This document shows, piece after piece, positions 14,101 to 25,900 of a DNA stretch of 64,000 nt. Position 1 is the stretch's first letter, and each line of letters begins with the position of its first letter. The position numbers and the translations under genes were made by a program. The stretch is from Undaria pinnatifida (Eukaryota; Sar; Phaeophyceae; Laminariales; Alariaceae): positions 31,316,314 to 31,380,313 of the forward strand of contig JABAKD010000025.1 of assembly GCA_012845835.1 (NCBI GenBank), in the 5' to 3' direction. The notes beneath the pieces are model-generated. The model was not told where the DNA came from. It ran no database searches and saw only the letters and a program-made list of their open reading frames with translations.

Positions 14101-14319
14101 TCCTGCCAACCGACAAGACGTGGTAGCAAGGCAGGGGTTTCCCACGGTGTGCGAAGTCGAGCGGCACCTCATGTTATGAAAAAGGGGGATTGGCCCATTC
14201 TGTATCCATTAAGAACATGCTTCGTAAAATCACAGCGTGAGGTGTTTCGTGACCCTTGGGACACAAATAGCGTTTCACATGGGCGACTAACTCAATCACA
14301 AGAGGTCTATAAGTGCCTA
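11161..14319. other. Non-coding stretch without a recognisable gene
   Basis: No conserved protein motif or convincing exon is visible on either strand. A purine-rich, A-rich tract occupies about 13300-13460. Open frames such as those near 12427-12690 and 13831-14337 are short, lack recognisable domains, and one runs into the following satellite-like region. A degenerate member of the ACTCG palindrome family may be present near 13205. Confidence 0.45.
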
Positions 14320-17300
14320 CCGGAAACCTATGGATAATCCATGGAAGGCCTTCACGAGACTCATGGGCATCCATGGGCCGCCCATGGGAGACCAACAGAA
14401 GGCCCGTAGGCAACCCATTAACCCCAACGGACTCCAATAAGAAACCAATGATATATCCAATGAACGAAATGAGAGACCGATATGGAGCTCCGCGGGAGTC
14501 TATGGTCTTATCATTGGCGATCCGTGGGAGAGCAACGAGAGACCCAATGGTGGCCATTGGGCTTCAATGGGAACCTCAGTGGAGCTCGTGGGCAATCCAT
14601 GTGGCGCCCATGGAACGCGCAGGGGAGACAAGAAACGGGGTCAAATAGAATCACATGGGATTGATCATGGAAGCCCCATAGGAGCCCATGGGCAATCTGT
14701 AGGCGACCAATGGGAAACCCGCTGGAGACTCATGGGCTCTATTGGGAGGAAATGGGTGCCCCATGGGTGATCTCAATAATACCCATGGCTATCTCTGGGC
14801 CAATCCATGAGTGATCCACTTGAGGAGCATGGGCAGTTCATGGGCGCTAATCGACTCCCGCTGGAGACCATGTGATGCCCTTGGAAGCCCAGCGATATCG
14901 TAGGCACCCACGGACCCACGCGGGAAACCCGTGGACGCCAAGTGAAGCCGACTTGAGACTCCTGGGTTACGACAAGAGGTCCGTGGTCGCCACGCGGCTC
15001 ACATGGCACGCCAAACGAGACCCGTGGCACGTTCAAGGTAGCCCCCCCAAAATTCATTTGATATCATCGGCAGTTTTTGAAACCAGCTCCCTGTCGTGTC
15101 TCCCGTGAAAGGTGCTCCTTTCCACCGCGACGTCATCGTTCGACAGCCCTTTGCACACAATAAAATACTTGGAACTCGTTTGTAATAACATCCTTCCTTT
15201 TTTCGAGCATTCGTGAAATGTTCAACAAATAGTATCGGTGGTTTGGGGGGTTGGCTATCCTAGAATCATACCCGTGTGAGACCCAGAAGAGACCTATGAA
15301 CATCCAACGTAGCCCATGCCGGTCCATGGGAGACCCATGAACGCCCATCAAAACCAACGAGAACACCGTTGGCGCGTATATGCGCCCCCTGACGGCCTCG
15401 TCAGACTCATGGGCGCCCACGGTCGCATACCTGATTTCATGATAGACCCATGGGTGCCGACGCGTCACGCATGGAAGAACCGTTGGTGCCCATGGATTAC
15501 CGTGGTAAGCCCATGGGCGTCCATGGGTCTGCCATGGACGCCCATAGGAGATCCACGGGCAACCACGAGGCTTCGTTGGGTTCCTAAAAAAACACCCATG
15601 AATGCCAATTGAAGGCAAATGTGTGACTTGTGCGCATCTCACCGTTAACCAAGCAGAGACCCTTGGTCAACGACGGGAGCCCATGGACGTCCATAGGTGG
15701 CCAATGAGACACCCTTCGCCGCCTATGGGCTTATGGGAGACCCTTTGGCGGCCACGGCTGCCCATAGGATACACACGGACGCCGAGGAGACACTATGGAC
15801 GTCCTCGGCAAACCTGTGGGATTATCAGGAGACGAACGCATGCCGATGGGTTTGCACATGGCAACCTTATGCGAGCCCATGGGCACCCCGTAGTAAACGC
15901 ATGGAAACCCCATGGGAGACCCACTGGAGTCCCATAGTTGAACGCGTAGCGCGCACGGGAGTGCCAGCGACGCCCATGAAATGCCCATGTGATACCCATG
16001 GCTACCAATAGGCGACCAATAGGACACCAATGCGCACCCATGGACGTTCATGGCAGACCCGTGTGCGATACACCCACACCCATGGTAGACTCATGGGCGA
16101 CCTATAAAAAGCCCGTTGGCGCGAACCAACTCCAATGTGCGACCCATCAGCGCCCACAAAAGACCGATGGACGCCTAATAACGCCGACGGACGCCACAGG
16201 AGATCCATAGGCACCTATGCGAGCCCATGAGACCCCTTACAGCCCCATCAGAGCCCAAGGGCAAGCCATGGATGCCTTTACATGGTAGCCTTTGTTAGGT
16301 GGCAGCGGAATAGTCGGTTTTATAAGGCGCGCGTAGTGAGACGTATGCACCAGTATGGGCCTGGCACATCGCTGGCTGACTCCTGATTTCGTTCTTTATA
16401 TGTTTCTGGCGGAGGCATCGATTGCGCGTCAGCTGTGATATACCAGGTATACGTTTACCACCCTCGGCTTGTTTCAAGGCTAGGGTATTGCCCAGCTGCA
16501 GAGTGGCTGTCCTGAAAACATGGCTTCCATTTTGCGAGATCATGTGAGAACAACAACAACGACAACATCAACAACAACAGCAACGACAACAACCACAACA
16601 AAAACAACAACAACAACAACTACAGCAAAAGCAACAACAACAGCAGCAGCAGCAACGACAGCAACAACAACACGAGGCCATGCACACCCATGGAGCTACG
16701 TGGGTGCTCATGCGCGACCCATGGAGCTACGTGGGTGCTCATGCGCGACCCATGGACCAACTATTAAAACCACGAAAAGAACGCGGGAGAAGGGAGCCTC
16801 GCGACTTTCCATGGTGGTACCCATCAGAGATTCATGGGAGCCCATCGGAAACACACCACAGAGTCACCGGAGACAGATGGACCCCCATGGGCGGCCCATG
16901 CGCGATGTTGCCCATGGGCAACCTGCTGTAAGACCATGTGTCGGCCTTCGACACCTATGGACGCCAGTTGTAGATGAATGGCAGACCAATATAAGCGCGT
17001 ACGTCTACAATGGACGTACATGGGCGCTTGTGAGAGACCCATGGACGCCCATGGGCGCCAACAGATGCTCACGAGAGATCGATTGACGTTCAAGGATGCC
17101 CATGGAGTCCTCAAGAGACCCACTAGCGGCTTCGGATCGCCGGCAAGAAACACATGGATGCCCAAGAAATCTAACGATAAACCCATTGGCGCCAACACGT
17201 CTCGCATTGTCACACACGGCAGGCTCATAAGAACCCGTGGACGCCTACGGGAGACGCGTAAGAGACATGATGGAAACCCATAGAACCCTATGCGAACCTA

Positions 17301-19150
17301 TGGAAGCATACAGGAGATGAAGGGGTGCCCATGCGCTCTACAATATAGACGAATACGTGAGATGAACGGGGGACGAATGGACTCACACGAAAAATCCACA
17401 TTCGACCAAGAACAAATAAGAACGCCAACAAGACGCCTATGGGCTCCGACGAACGCCCACGGTTTCTCACGGGAGAAATATTGGCGCCCGCGTGTCAAGT
17501 TCAGGACACCCATGGACGCCTCTATCAAATCATATGGTACACATTCAATCCAACGGTTTCTCCATTGGCGTCCATGGGAGATCAACGGGCGCCCACGATA
17601 GGTCGATGGGCGCCTACGGGATATCTGTTGATACCGACAGCAGGCGCGTGGAGAAACCTTGACAAAGTCATGGTCGACCGACCACAGCCCCATGGGCACC
17701 CCCGGAATCCCATGGGATACCCATTGAAAGCCGATGGCAGAGCCTTGGGAACCAATTAGAAAGCCATGAGAGATCCATGGGAGAGACCCATGGGCGCCCC
17801 ATCGGCGCCCACGGGAGACCAATGGACGGATACCGGAGACCTATGGATGCCCACAGATGATCATGGAAGACCCGCGGGAGACCCATGGAAGACCCCTCGG
17901 CAGATGCATGGGTGCCTAAGCGATGCCATTGACGGAAATAGGAGGTTTTTCGGCGCTCATGAGACACCCATGCTAGACTAACGAAAAATAAACGATAGCT
18001 AATTTGTAATGCACGAAAACCCATCGCGTTGCCCATTAGCAACGTATGGGAGCCTACTGGCAACCCCTGTCCCAGTGAGAGGCTTAACGTTGATACATGA
18101 GCATCACTAGCTGGACCATGGACGCCCATTGAAGCCCTATGGGCACAATTGGGCAACCCGTGGGTGATCCTCGGGACACTCACCTTTCGGGTTGCATGGG
18201 AGAAAGTTGGTAACCCGCGGGCGATCCATGAGCGATCCACCGGTTTCCAACAGGGATCTTATTGTGGACATATGGGGGACTCATTGGTGTCTCCTGAAAG
18301 CCTATGAACGCTCGTGGGTTACCGATGGGAGACCCAAATGTTTCTCGTGGACACCCATGGACCCCTATCGATGCCCACCCGGAAACGTGCAAGCGTACTG
18401 ACGCCGACAGACGCCTACAGAAGACAAATTGACGTGTATCGACGCCCACGGGAAATTTGAATGCCCATGCGAGACCCATGGACGGCAAGGGAAGTCTAAC
18501 GATTCCGACACCAATGAGGGCCATGAAAGCGCACGGAACCCACACGGGCGGCAACGAGTCACCCAACAGTGCTAGCGGAAGACCCTTAGACAGTCATCGA
18601 GGCGAACAGGAGACTCACCGGAGACCCATGGTACATGGACGCCAACCGACGCCTTTGCAAGACCCACGGATGCCCACGGATAACCGACGGACGCCAGTGG
18701 GCGCCTGTAGACGCCAATGGAGGGACACTCGTAGACGCCGATAAATACTCGTAGACGCCTAAGGACCCCGTGGACGCCCGCTGACGCCCACAGAAAACCC
18801 GTGGGTGGCCTCGAACATCCATTGACCAACAAGCGAGACCCCCTAGCAGGCTCATCGTTGTCCATTTGCAAAAAGGGAGTGTAGGCCCACGGAAGACGCG
18901 TGGAAGCCCGTGGAGCCGCGGGGAACCTACAAAATGTCAAAATACCTAACGATCACCAACGAGAGACCCATATGAAACCCATAGGAGACCGTTGATCACC
19001 GATCTGAGACACATTAAAGCTCGATAAGACACATTGACGCTAGCGGGAGATACACGGCCGCGTAAGGACGCCAATCAGAGACCCAGGAGCGCACTTTAAC
19101 ACCCGTCCACGCCCACAGGAGACCGATGGACCATCATGGACACCTGTAGT
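14320..19150. repeat. Long degenerate CCCATGGG minisatellite (10-11 bp half-units)
   Basis: Almost 5 kb is built from half-units such as CATGGACGCC, CATGGGCGCC and CATGGGAGACC, spaced 10-11 bases, so two half-units make about 21 bp. The CCATGG core is palindromic. Units are heavily diverged but never lost for long. Breaks of different sequence occur at about 15055-15280 and 16275-16545, and a CAA-type tract at 16548-16676. A 31-bp unit is exactly duplicated near 16688-16750. Many open frames cross the array on both strands because the repeat lacks stops; I regard them as artefacts. Confidence 0.9.
16548..16676. repeat. CAA-type trinucleotide tract
   Basis: A run of ACA/CAA triplets with interspersed GCA, GAC and TCA, lying inside the CCCATGGG array. 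In one frame it reads as poly-Thr, but neighbouring sequence gives no reason to think it is translated. Confidence 0.85.
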
Positions 19151-19249
19151 CACCTGAGAAGGGGATGACATATTTATTCCGCTAGCTTTGCGATCCGCAG
19201 GTCCAGTAGTGCCTTATTAAAAATCCACTACATACTTTTTTCATATACT

Positions 19250-20530
19250 TTTTACAACGTACACTGGTGGGGGTCCTTCCAACGCACACTTTGTCGGGCC
19301 CTTGCCAACGCACACTGAAGGGCGTCCTGGGGGGGGGGGTTCGGGGGGAAGCGCATCGCCCCCCCCCTAACACTGCTAGTAGCATCCAAGCGCCGTTCGG
19401 CTGCCCTGCCAACCCAGTGCTGGTGGTGCATTTTGGGACACACACAACCAACACCAACACACACTACACTGCTAGTAGTAGCATCCAAGCATCGTTTGGC
19501 TAGCCTTCCAACCCAGCACTGGTGGTGCATGTGCTGGAACGTTTGCGCCTCTGCTGTTCGATCCTGCTCGTGCGGGGCATTTGGGACAACGAACACAACA
19601 CACACCAAACACATTTCACTTCGTTGTGCCCTGGGCTGCGGAAACAAAATCCCATCCCAAAAATACCGCCTCGTTCTTACAAAACCATAAACGTCAAACG
19701 GCAAATCAAACGACGCTACGAACTACACCCTGGCACGCAAACAACCAGCTGGTAGTGCATTTTGCGACACACACACCAACACCAATACACACTACACTGC
19801 TGCTAGTAGCATCCAAGCATCGTTCGGCTACCCCTCCAACCCAGCGCTGGTGGTGCATGCGCTAGAACGTTTGCGCCTTGGCTGTTCGATCCTGCCCGTG
19901 CGGGGCATTCGAGACAACGAACACAGCACACACCAAAATCATTTCACTTCGTTGTGCCCTGGGCTGCGAAAAAAAATCTCCTCCCAAAAATACCGCCTCA
20001 TCCTTACAAAACCATTAAACTCAAGCGGCTGCGCTTCAAATGAAACGCCGCTACAAACTACACCCTCTGGCACGCAAACACCCTCGCAGCGCACACTGCC
20101 TGCCAACCCAGCGTTGGTGGTGCATTTAGGGACACACACACCAACACCAACACCAACACACCGCTAGTAGCATCCAAGCACTGTTCGGCTGCCCTGCCAA
20201 CCCAGCGCTGGTGGGGCATTTGGGACGCACACTGCACACACAAAACACACAACACACTTAACACACATAACAAAAATAGTTCGCTTCGTTGTGCCCTGGG
20301 CTGCGGAAAACAAATCCCCTCCCAACAAAACTGCCTCGTCCTTAAAAAACCATAAATTCAAACGCCCGCGCTTCAAATCAAACAGCGCTACGAACTACAT
20401 CCTGGCACGAGAACACTCTCGCAGCGCACTCTGCACACCCTCTATTCCTGTGTCTCGTCAGATACACCGCGCTCCGCGGCGTTGCGCTGGAACGTTTACG
20501 CCTCTGCTGTTCGATCCTGCCCGTGTGGTC
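19250..20530. repeat. Tandem repeat of about 330 bp, three to four copies
   Basis: The string TTCACTTCGTTGTGCCCTGG recurs near 19617, 19946 and 20281, a period of about 330-340 bp. A second marker, GCTAGTAGCATCCAAGC, recurs near 19374, 19475 (with an extra TAG), 19801 and 20163. A third, GAACGTTTGCGCCT with TGCTGTTCGATCCTGC, recurs near 19537, 19865 and 20488. Units contain CACA/CCAACA-rich tracts. No protein motif is visible. The first unit is partial. Confidence 0.9.
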
Positions 20531-20907
20531 TGCCGTGTCTGCGTGCGGCGGCGACTGCGTCCTTTAGTTCGGCTGCTGCATACTTTCTCTCGCTGGTTCC
20601 TGTGCTCATCTCCGCCGCGTGCTGTGGGTGTCTACTATGAGCCTCTTTGCTCGTTCTAGGCTCCTTCTTATCTGCGGCTGCGTGTTCTTCGCCCTCTTCA
20701 AACCTTACGGCGTACCACCTCCTCGTGCTGCGGTGGAATCTCCGCACACACACTATGCAACGGAACGTCCCTACAGCAGAGCGGTATCTTGACGACTGCG
20801 GAGACCAACTATTCCGATACACATTCACAGGGCTCTCTCTATGTGGTACATAGTCTACATGTGTAGCGCAGCAGTAGTCATGTGTGTTTGCGTGTGAAGG
20901 ATACGCT

Positions 20908-21012
20908 TACGTGTTCGAACCTGCCATACTACCTCACCTTCCTCCAGCGCTCCTGCGGTACAAATACCTTCCATCACATGTGAATTCGTACGTGTTCGAA
21001 CCTGCCATACTA
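20908..21012. repeat. 24-bp direct repeat pair
   Basis: An identical 24-base string (TACGTGTTCGAACC... to ...CATACTA) occurs at 20908-20931 and 20989-21012. The two copies are 81 bases apart, with unrelated sequence between. Confidence 0.85.
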
Positions 21013-21227
21013 AAATGGCATGATCATTGTTGGACATAACCGTTACATTCCAGTTATTTGAATGCCAGGTTCGTGGCGTGCTAAAAATGTTTGAGCAAGG
21101 TCCTATGGCCTTGATGTCAATGTAGATAACCATTCCTTTGAAATCGATTGTAGTTAATATGTTTTACTTGGGAATGGTGGAGATGACAGGGCATCTACTT
21201 CGACATTTTGGCCTCTATGTGTGTCAG

Positions 21228-21298
21228 GTGATGCACCTGTTGAATATCACTGCGCCCATTCTCGACGACCTCCATATTCCATCGTCGACCCGAGCGCG
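21228..21298 (+). pseudogene. Orphan exon 6 of the EGF-metalloprotease family
   Basis: The 71-base segment matches exon 6 of copies 1 and 2 (VMYLSKMTA-ILDDLDY), reading VMHLLNITAPILDDLH. It keeps a CAG acceptor before it and a GT donor after it. It is 2 bases longer than the 69-base intact exons, and the extra bases after the ILDDL stretch shift the frame. I found no other family exon between 19.2 and 22.9 kb, so this is an isolated fragment. Confidence 0.75.
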
Positions 21299-22932
21299 GT
21301 GACCTGGGATGCTGGTTGTACGCAGTACATCACTGGTACACATGGAGACGCTATGACAGAACGACAAGCGCATGGTTAATACTGGAGCCGGACCGGTACA
21401 CTGCCGCAGCAGGCGTTCCTCTTGCCACAATATAATATATACTTCGAAGTATATGTAGAGATGAACACTAGCAATTCAATATTGGGAAGAACCAACACCA
21501 AATTCTTCAAAACCAAAACCAAATCCGCTGCAACAGCAACATCGGAGGGCCTCGACGAAATCCTCGATGTATGTCTCGTTCTTCAGGGTTTTGTATGCTC
21601 TCGTAACGGAAATAGGTCGTTGTCCGACCGTTAGTTAAAATGATAAAATCTCCAGTTTTGCCTGACGCATCATGTTCGCTGGCGAACATGGTACAAAGTA
21701 TAGTTCTGTTTTGCTCATAAGCTGGATTGGCATCGATTAACCGGTGGCGCCCCGGACCTTCTCCGAATAGCTATTCAGCTAGGAGCCTTTTCAAACAAAC
21801 ATAGCAGCGTACATACGCCAACGACGCCTTTTATGCCTGTAGTTCATGTAGTATATAACCCTGATCGCATCATTTTTCCGAGTGTACGGATTTTTTTACA
21901 GTGTTCGCCTCCGGAAAATGTGTTGCTTCTCGTATCGGCAGGGAGATGCAATAAATAGAGCGCTCTGCAGTTTAAGGCGAGCCAGATATTAACACCAACA
22001 AGCGCGCCTCACCCCAGCAGTAGGATGTAGCGAGCATAGCTGTACGCCTGACAAGGTATATGGGCCTTTGGCGACATGATTCCGCCACGGTTTATGACAA
22101 TTGTTTGTCGCGACTTCATCCAAGCCCAAACAACATGTTGCAGAATAGATCCACAAATATTTTCATATATATTATAGCGTTAAATTCAGAACGCATTCTC
22201 TGATTTTTTTCCAGTCGTACAGTGCATGTTACTGTTTAAGTCATAGTCAGTGCTCAACTCGGCGGGACCAATCGGCCATAAAAAACACAGATGTCAACCA
22301 CAGACACAAACTGAAAACGAAAAAGGTATATCGTTACCTACTATGTCACATATATATGGTGCATTCCCCCCTTCGTCCAGCTACTGCTCGCTGCTTAATG
22401 GGACAACCTACTACGTCAATATTATGTTTTCGCTGATGAAGTATCGAATCGGAAACTCGTGGAAAATATCAAAGTTCACGAGCAACGTCAACAGCAGCCG
22501 ATCGGCGGGCAACAATCGTGACACATTCCGACCGCACCGATTTACGAGCAAACACCAACCTATTCCAAACCACAACCAACCCCTGTGCCTGGTGGCGGGC
22601 TCTCTTCCGTCCGTTTTAAACTGCACGAAGGATCGAAAACCTAAAGTATGCTTCCATCATGTTGCTAGCTTGCATCAGATATTACGTTTACGTTTAAATC
22701 GCGCGGCGGGTAATCGCGTGGATCCAACAAAAACGTTCACACGAACACAAGTGTTCAATTCTAAAAAAAAATCAAGGCCCACTGGTCTACAATGTCAAAG
22801 ACCAGTTAGCGGTTCTTGCGCTCTGTTCGCCGCAACACGGAATGTTCCTCCTCTCCTCGAGCGACCAGAGGCTGTAAAAAGCATGCCGAGTATAATGCGA
22901 GCATGCTAGCCGTTCTGATTTTGCAACCTATT
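21299..22932. other. Stretch without a recognisable gene
   Basis: A 219-codon open frame on the plus strand at 22250-22909 is the longest here. It lacks any motif I recognise and lies opposite the 3' end of copy 2, so it may be chance. Nothing else is supported. Confidence 0.4.
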
Positions 22933-25900
22933 TTAAAACTCCATCATGACGCCGTCTAGAACGTCGACAACGTTGCCATCGCCATCGACAGCAAGTATGA
23001 TCGCATCCACGATCGTGTCGTTGATTTTCATCGACGGCCCCGACTCCGCGCTGATTGAAGCGCCTGAAATGCAACGATAACGACACGATAGCGTGGACGG
23101 CATGCACGTTGAGACGATATATATATTGTATGTGCGTGATAATCGTGTTGGAAGATACTGACAAGTGGATTCACGCGTTCGTAGGTTTCATTCGTGAATG
23201 TGCCGACGAACTTGCTCTCGTCGAAAATGATGGCTACGATTAGATTTCACATGTAAACATTGGTGAGCTCCCGCACACACGTATATCGCAGAATGTGGCC
23301 CTATTGTGCGTTCAACTCGATCACCGCAAGCCTACGGCGCTGCGAGCCCGGTGCGATACTAAACGCCCCAAGAAGCAGGATTCAGACATAACTGCAGCAA
23401 GCAAAGGTGCAGCGGGTTAATCCCTACGGACAAGGGCCAATGCTAAAAATGCTGAACCAGCATGTCGGTTGGTTGCAGGCGTGCTTATGCTGTGCTTGGT
23501 CGATATATCGGAAGACGGTAACACATTGAAGTTCGCTCTATGATATTGAAACTTACCGCGCTGGGAAGGCAGTGTGTAGAAGTCGACCTGAGGCGAGAAC
23601 CAGGACACGAAATGCACGAGGCCGTATTCGACGAGGACAGGACAGGAACAACAGCGGTGAGATTGGAGTCAAAGGTAAGTAAATGTTGTCGCGCAACTGA
23701 GGGCAAATAGAGGACTCATCATACCACCAGTGTCTTGGCAGTGTCAACGTCGTTTGTCTATGTAACCATGTGTGAAGGACACATGTATCCTGTTCTAAAC
23801 ATAATACAATCAATGGAGACGTGTCTGACAGTGCCTACAACCCTCAAAACCTGCTTCGGCTGGCATAAATGACAGCCCGTGGTGACCACGTGGCAGCGGA
23901 GGTGACACTCTGCTGTGGCATACTTAGGCGTCCGCTTGATTGCTATGTGTGATATGGCGCAGCGTCGTTCATCGCCTCCATACATGTCGACGATTTTCTT
24001 CGTACGTTGTCTCTAACCTCACCTCGCTGGGGTCGACGACATAGTCCAGGTCATCGAGAATGGAGGCCGTCATCTTTGACAAGTACATCACCTGAACAGT
24101 AGCGTGGTCCACAATTACGAACGCAACCCGACCAGTTGGACGATGTTTCACGCATCTTAGGCGCACGTCAATAATGGTGTGTTGCCACCCGGGACAATTA
24201 TTGCATGTTTAATGCTGTCACGTGTTATATCTCTGTTTGACATTTTCCGTTAAATATATATTGTCTATATATATCTTTGTCTGCCATTCTTGTTCGGATC
24301 CCTATATTTAAGACTTCAAATCCCACGTCCATCCCCGATTATTAGGCAAACACGCGTACATGCGGATGAAGTCGAATTTGCGAAGCTGTCAGCCATTGTC
24401 ACCCTCTTACATTGTCCACGAATCCGGTCATGAGCTCGTCGTCGAAAATATCTTCATCCAGGTGGCCGCAAGCGGTTCCTGGAGGAAAGGGGGGAGCGAG
24501 AGGATAAATTAGTTCCCTTACGTGTCTATGGGGCATTCACCATTGAATATTAGCGTTGGAATTCTGACGTCATCACCGCTTCCTCCAGTGGAAGGGCAAG
24601 TTGTTACTGCCACGCTAATGTGGGGGTGGACCATTTGGGAAAATGTGATCCCTAGACGTTTTCAATTGAGGAGCCTCCTCATATGTTGGCGATGCCCCAC
24701 CTGCAGAAGGCCTCATAATCGCTATTCTTTGAGTCCCTTCTACGGGCTAACGAGCATTAGGTGTCCACACACCATATGCGCCCATACTTGCCCACAACGG
24801 TCGTAAATCGAATTTCTTCTGTTGCGCTAATGGAACTAGTGCAATCTTGCGCCCAGGCACTGTACGCCCATTCCAAATCATTTTCGGTTGATTCTAGGTT
24901 TCTACCTCCTAACGTGGGTATGTGTATTGCCCATTGAATTTATCTCTTACCGCTTCCCCCTTCCAATTCCACGACGTCAGCATCTTGCCCGCCAATGTCA
25001 GAGTAGGCGCTCAGAACGGCAGGGCACGTCCAAGCAGGGTCTCCGGTTTCGCGGCAGGTTGTGCACTCGCCGAATCCCTGCCCCCATAGAGTTCTGCTCG
25101 ACGGCACGACGAATAGCATCAATGGACGGACGACAGGTACACCTGGGTAATTTATGAAAAGATTCGCCGGCGTAGCGAGATCAGCCATGTTCGTGTACAT
25201 CTGTGTACACTTCCCCACCACACCCACGCCACTCTCATTATTGCCGCAATGAAACGTTAGATACGGCGACCGAATTTACAAGATGCAAGCCTACCTACTC
25301 CCCACTAGTAGATAAATTTGAGCTTTGCACAACACGTGCTTCACCCTGTACTACACCCGGGAGGAGTTGTTAAACTTACCCGACCCCGATGACGTGTCCC
25401 ATTTCGTGCAGGATGACCCCTTCGAAGGTGTTGCTTGCTTCCAAGCTGGCTACGTCAGCGATGTCGAACGTCATCGCTCCTTCAAAACTGATGGTTCGGC
25501 ATCCACTCCAAATGTTGGTAGGACCGGCGGAGCCAAGCGTTCCTCCGACACCGTCAATGGCCTCTAAAGTAGAGCTGATCAGCAGACGGCCAGCCGGGCT
25601 GCTGGAAGACCCTCCGCAAGGCACGTGGGAGATTACCTCTGACCACCTGCACCGACGAACGATTGAACGAGGTCATCGCACCCATTAACATTAGCAGCCT
25701 CTACTATGGATAGGGTAAAAAACAAAACAAAACATCACCACTAAGGTATACGAATTCCGGCACACGCATCGAAAAATGCCTTGATGTTCAGGCAAGAGAC
25801 GGCATGGATGCTTAGCGGACGGGTCTGCTGGTGTAACGTGCGTCATACGCACAGCGTGGAGGCGCTGGCTTGGGTACGTGATCCGATGCTCTAGTCGTGC

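Noticed and set aside
16520-17086. 188-codon frame with a poly-Thr start
   Set aside because: It is CAA repeat followed by the CCCATGGG array. The repeat simply lacks stops in most frames.
17668-18240. 190-codon minus-strand frame
   Set aside because: It lies entirely within the CCCATGGG array and shows its periodic G/W/P/M pattern only.
22250-22909. 219-codon frame on the plus strand
   Set aside because: No domain, signal or splice support, and it lies antisense to the 3' end of copy 2. Length alone is not enough.
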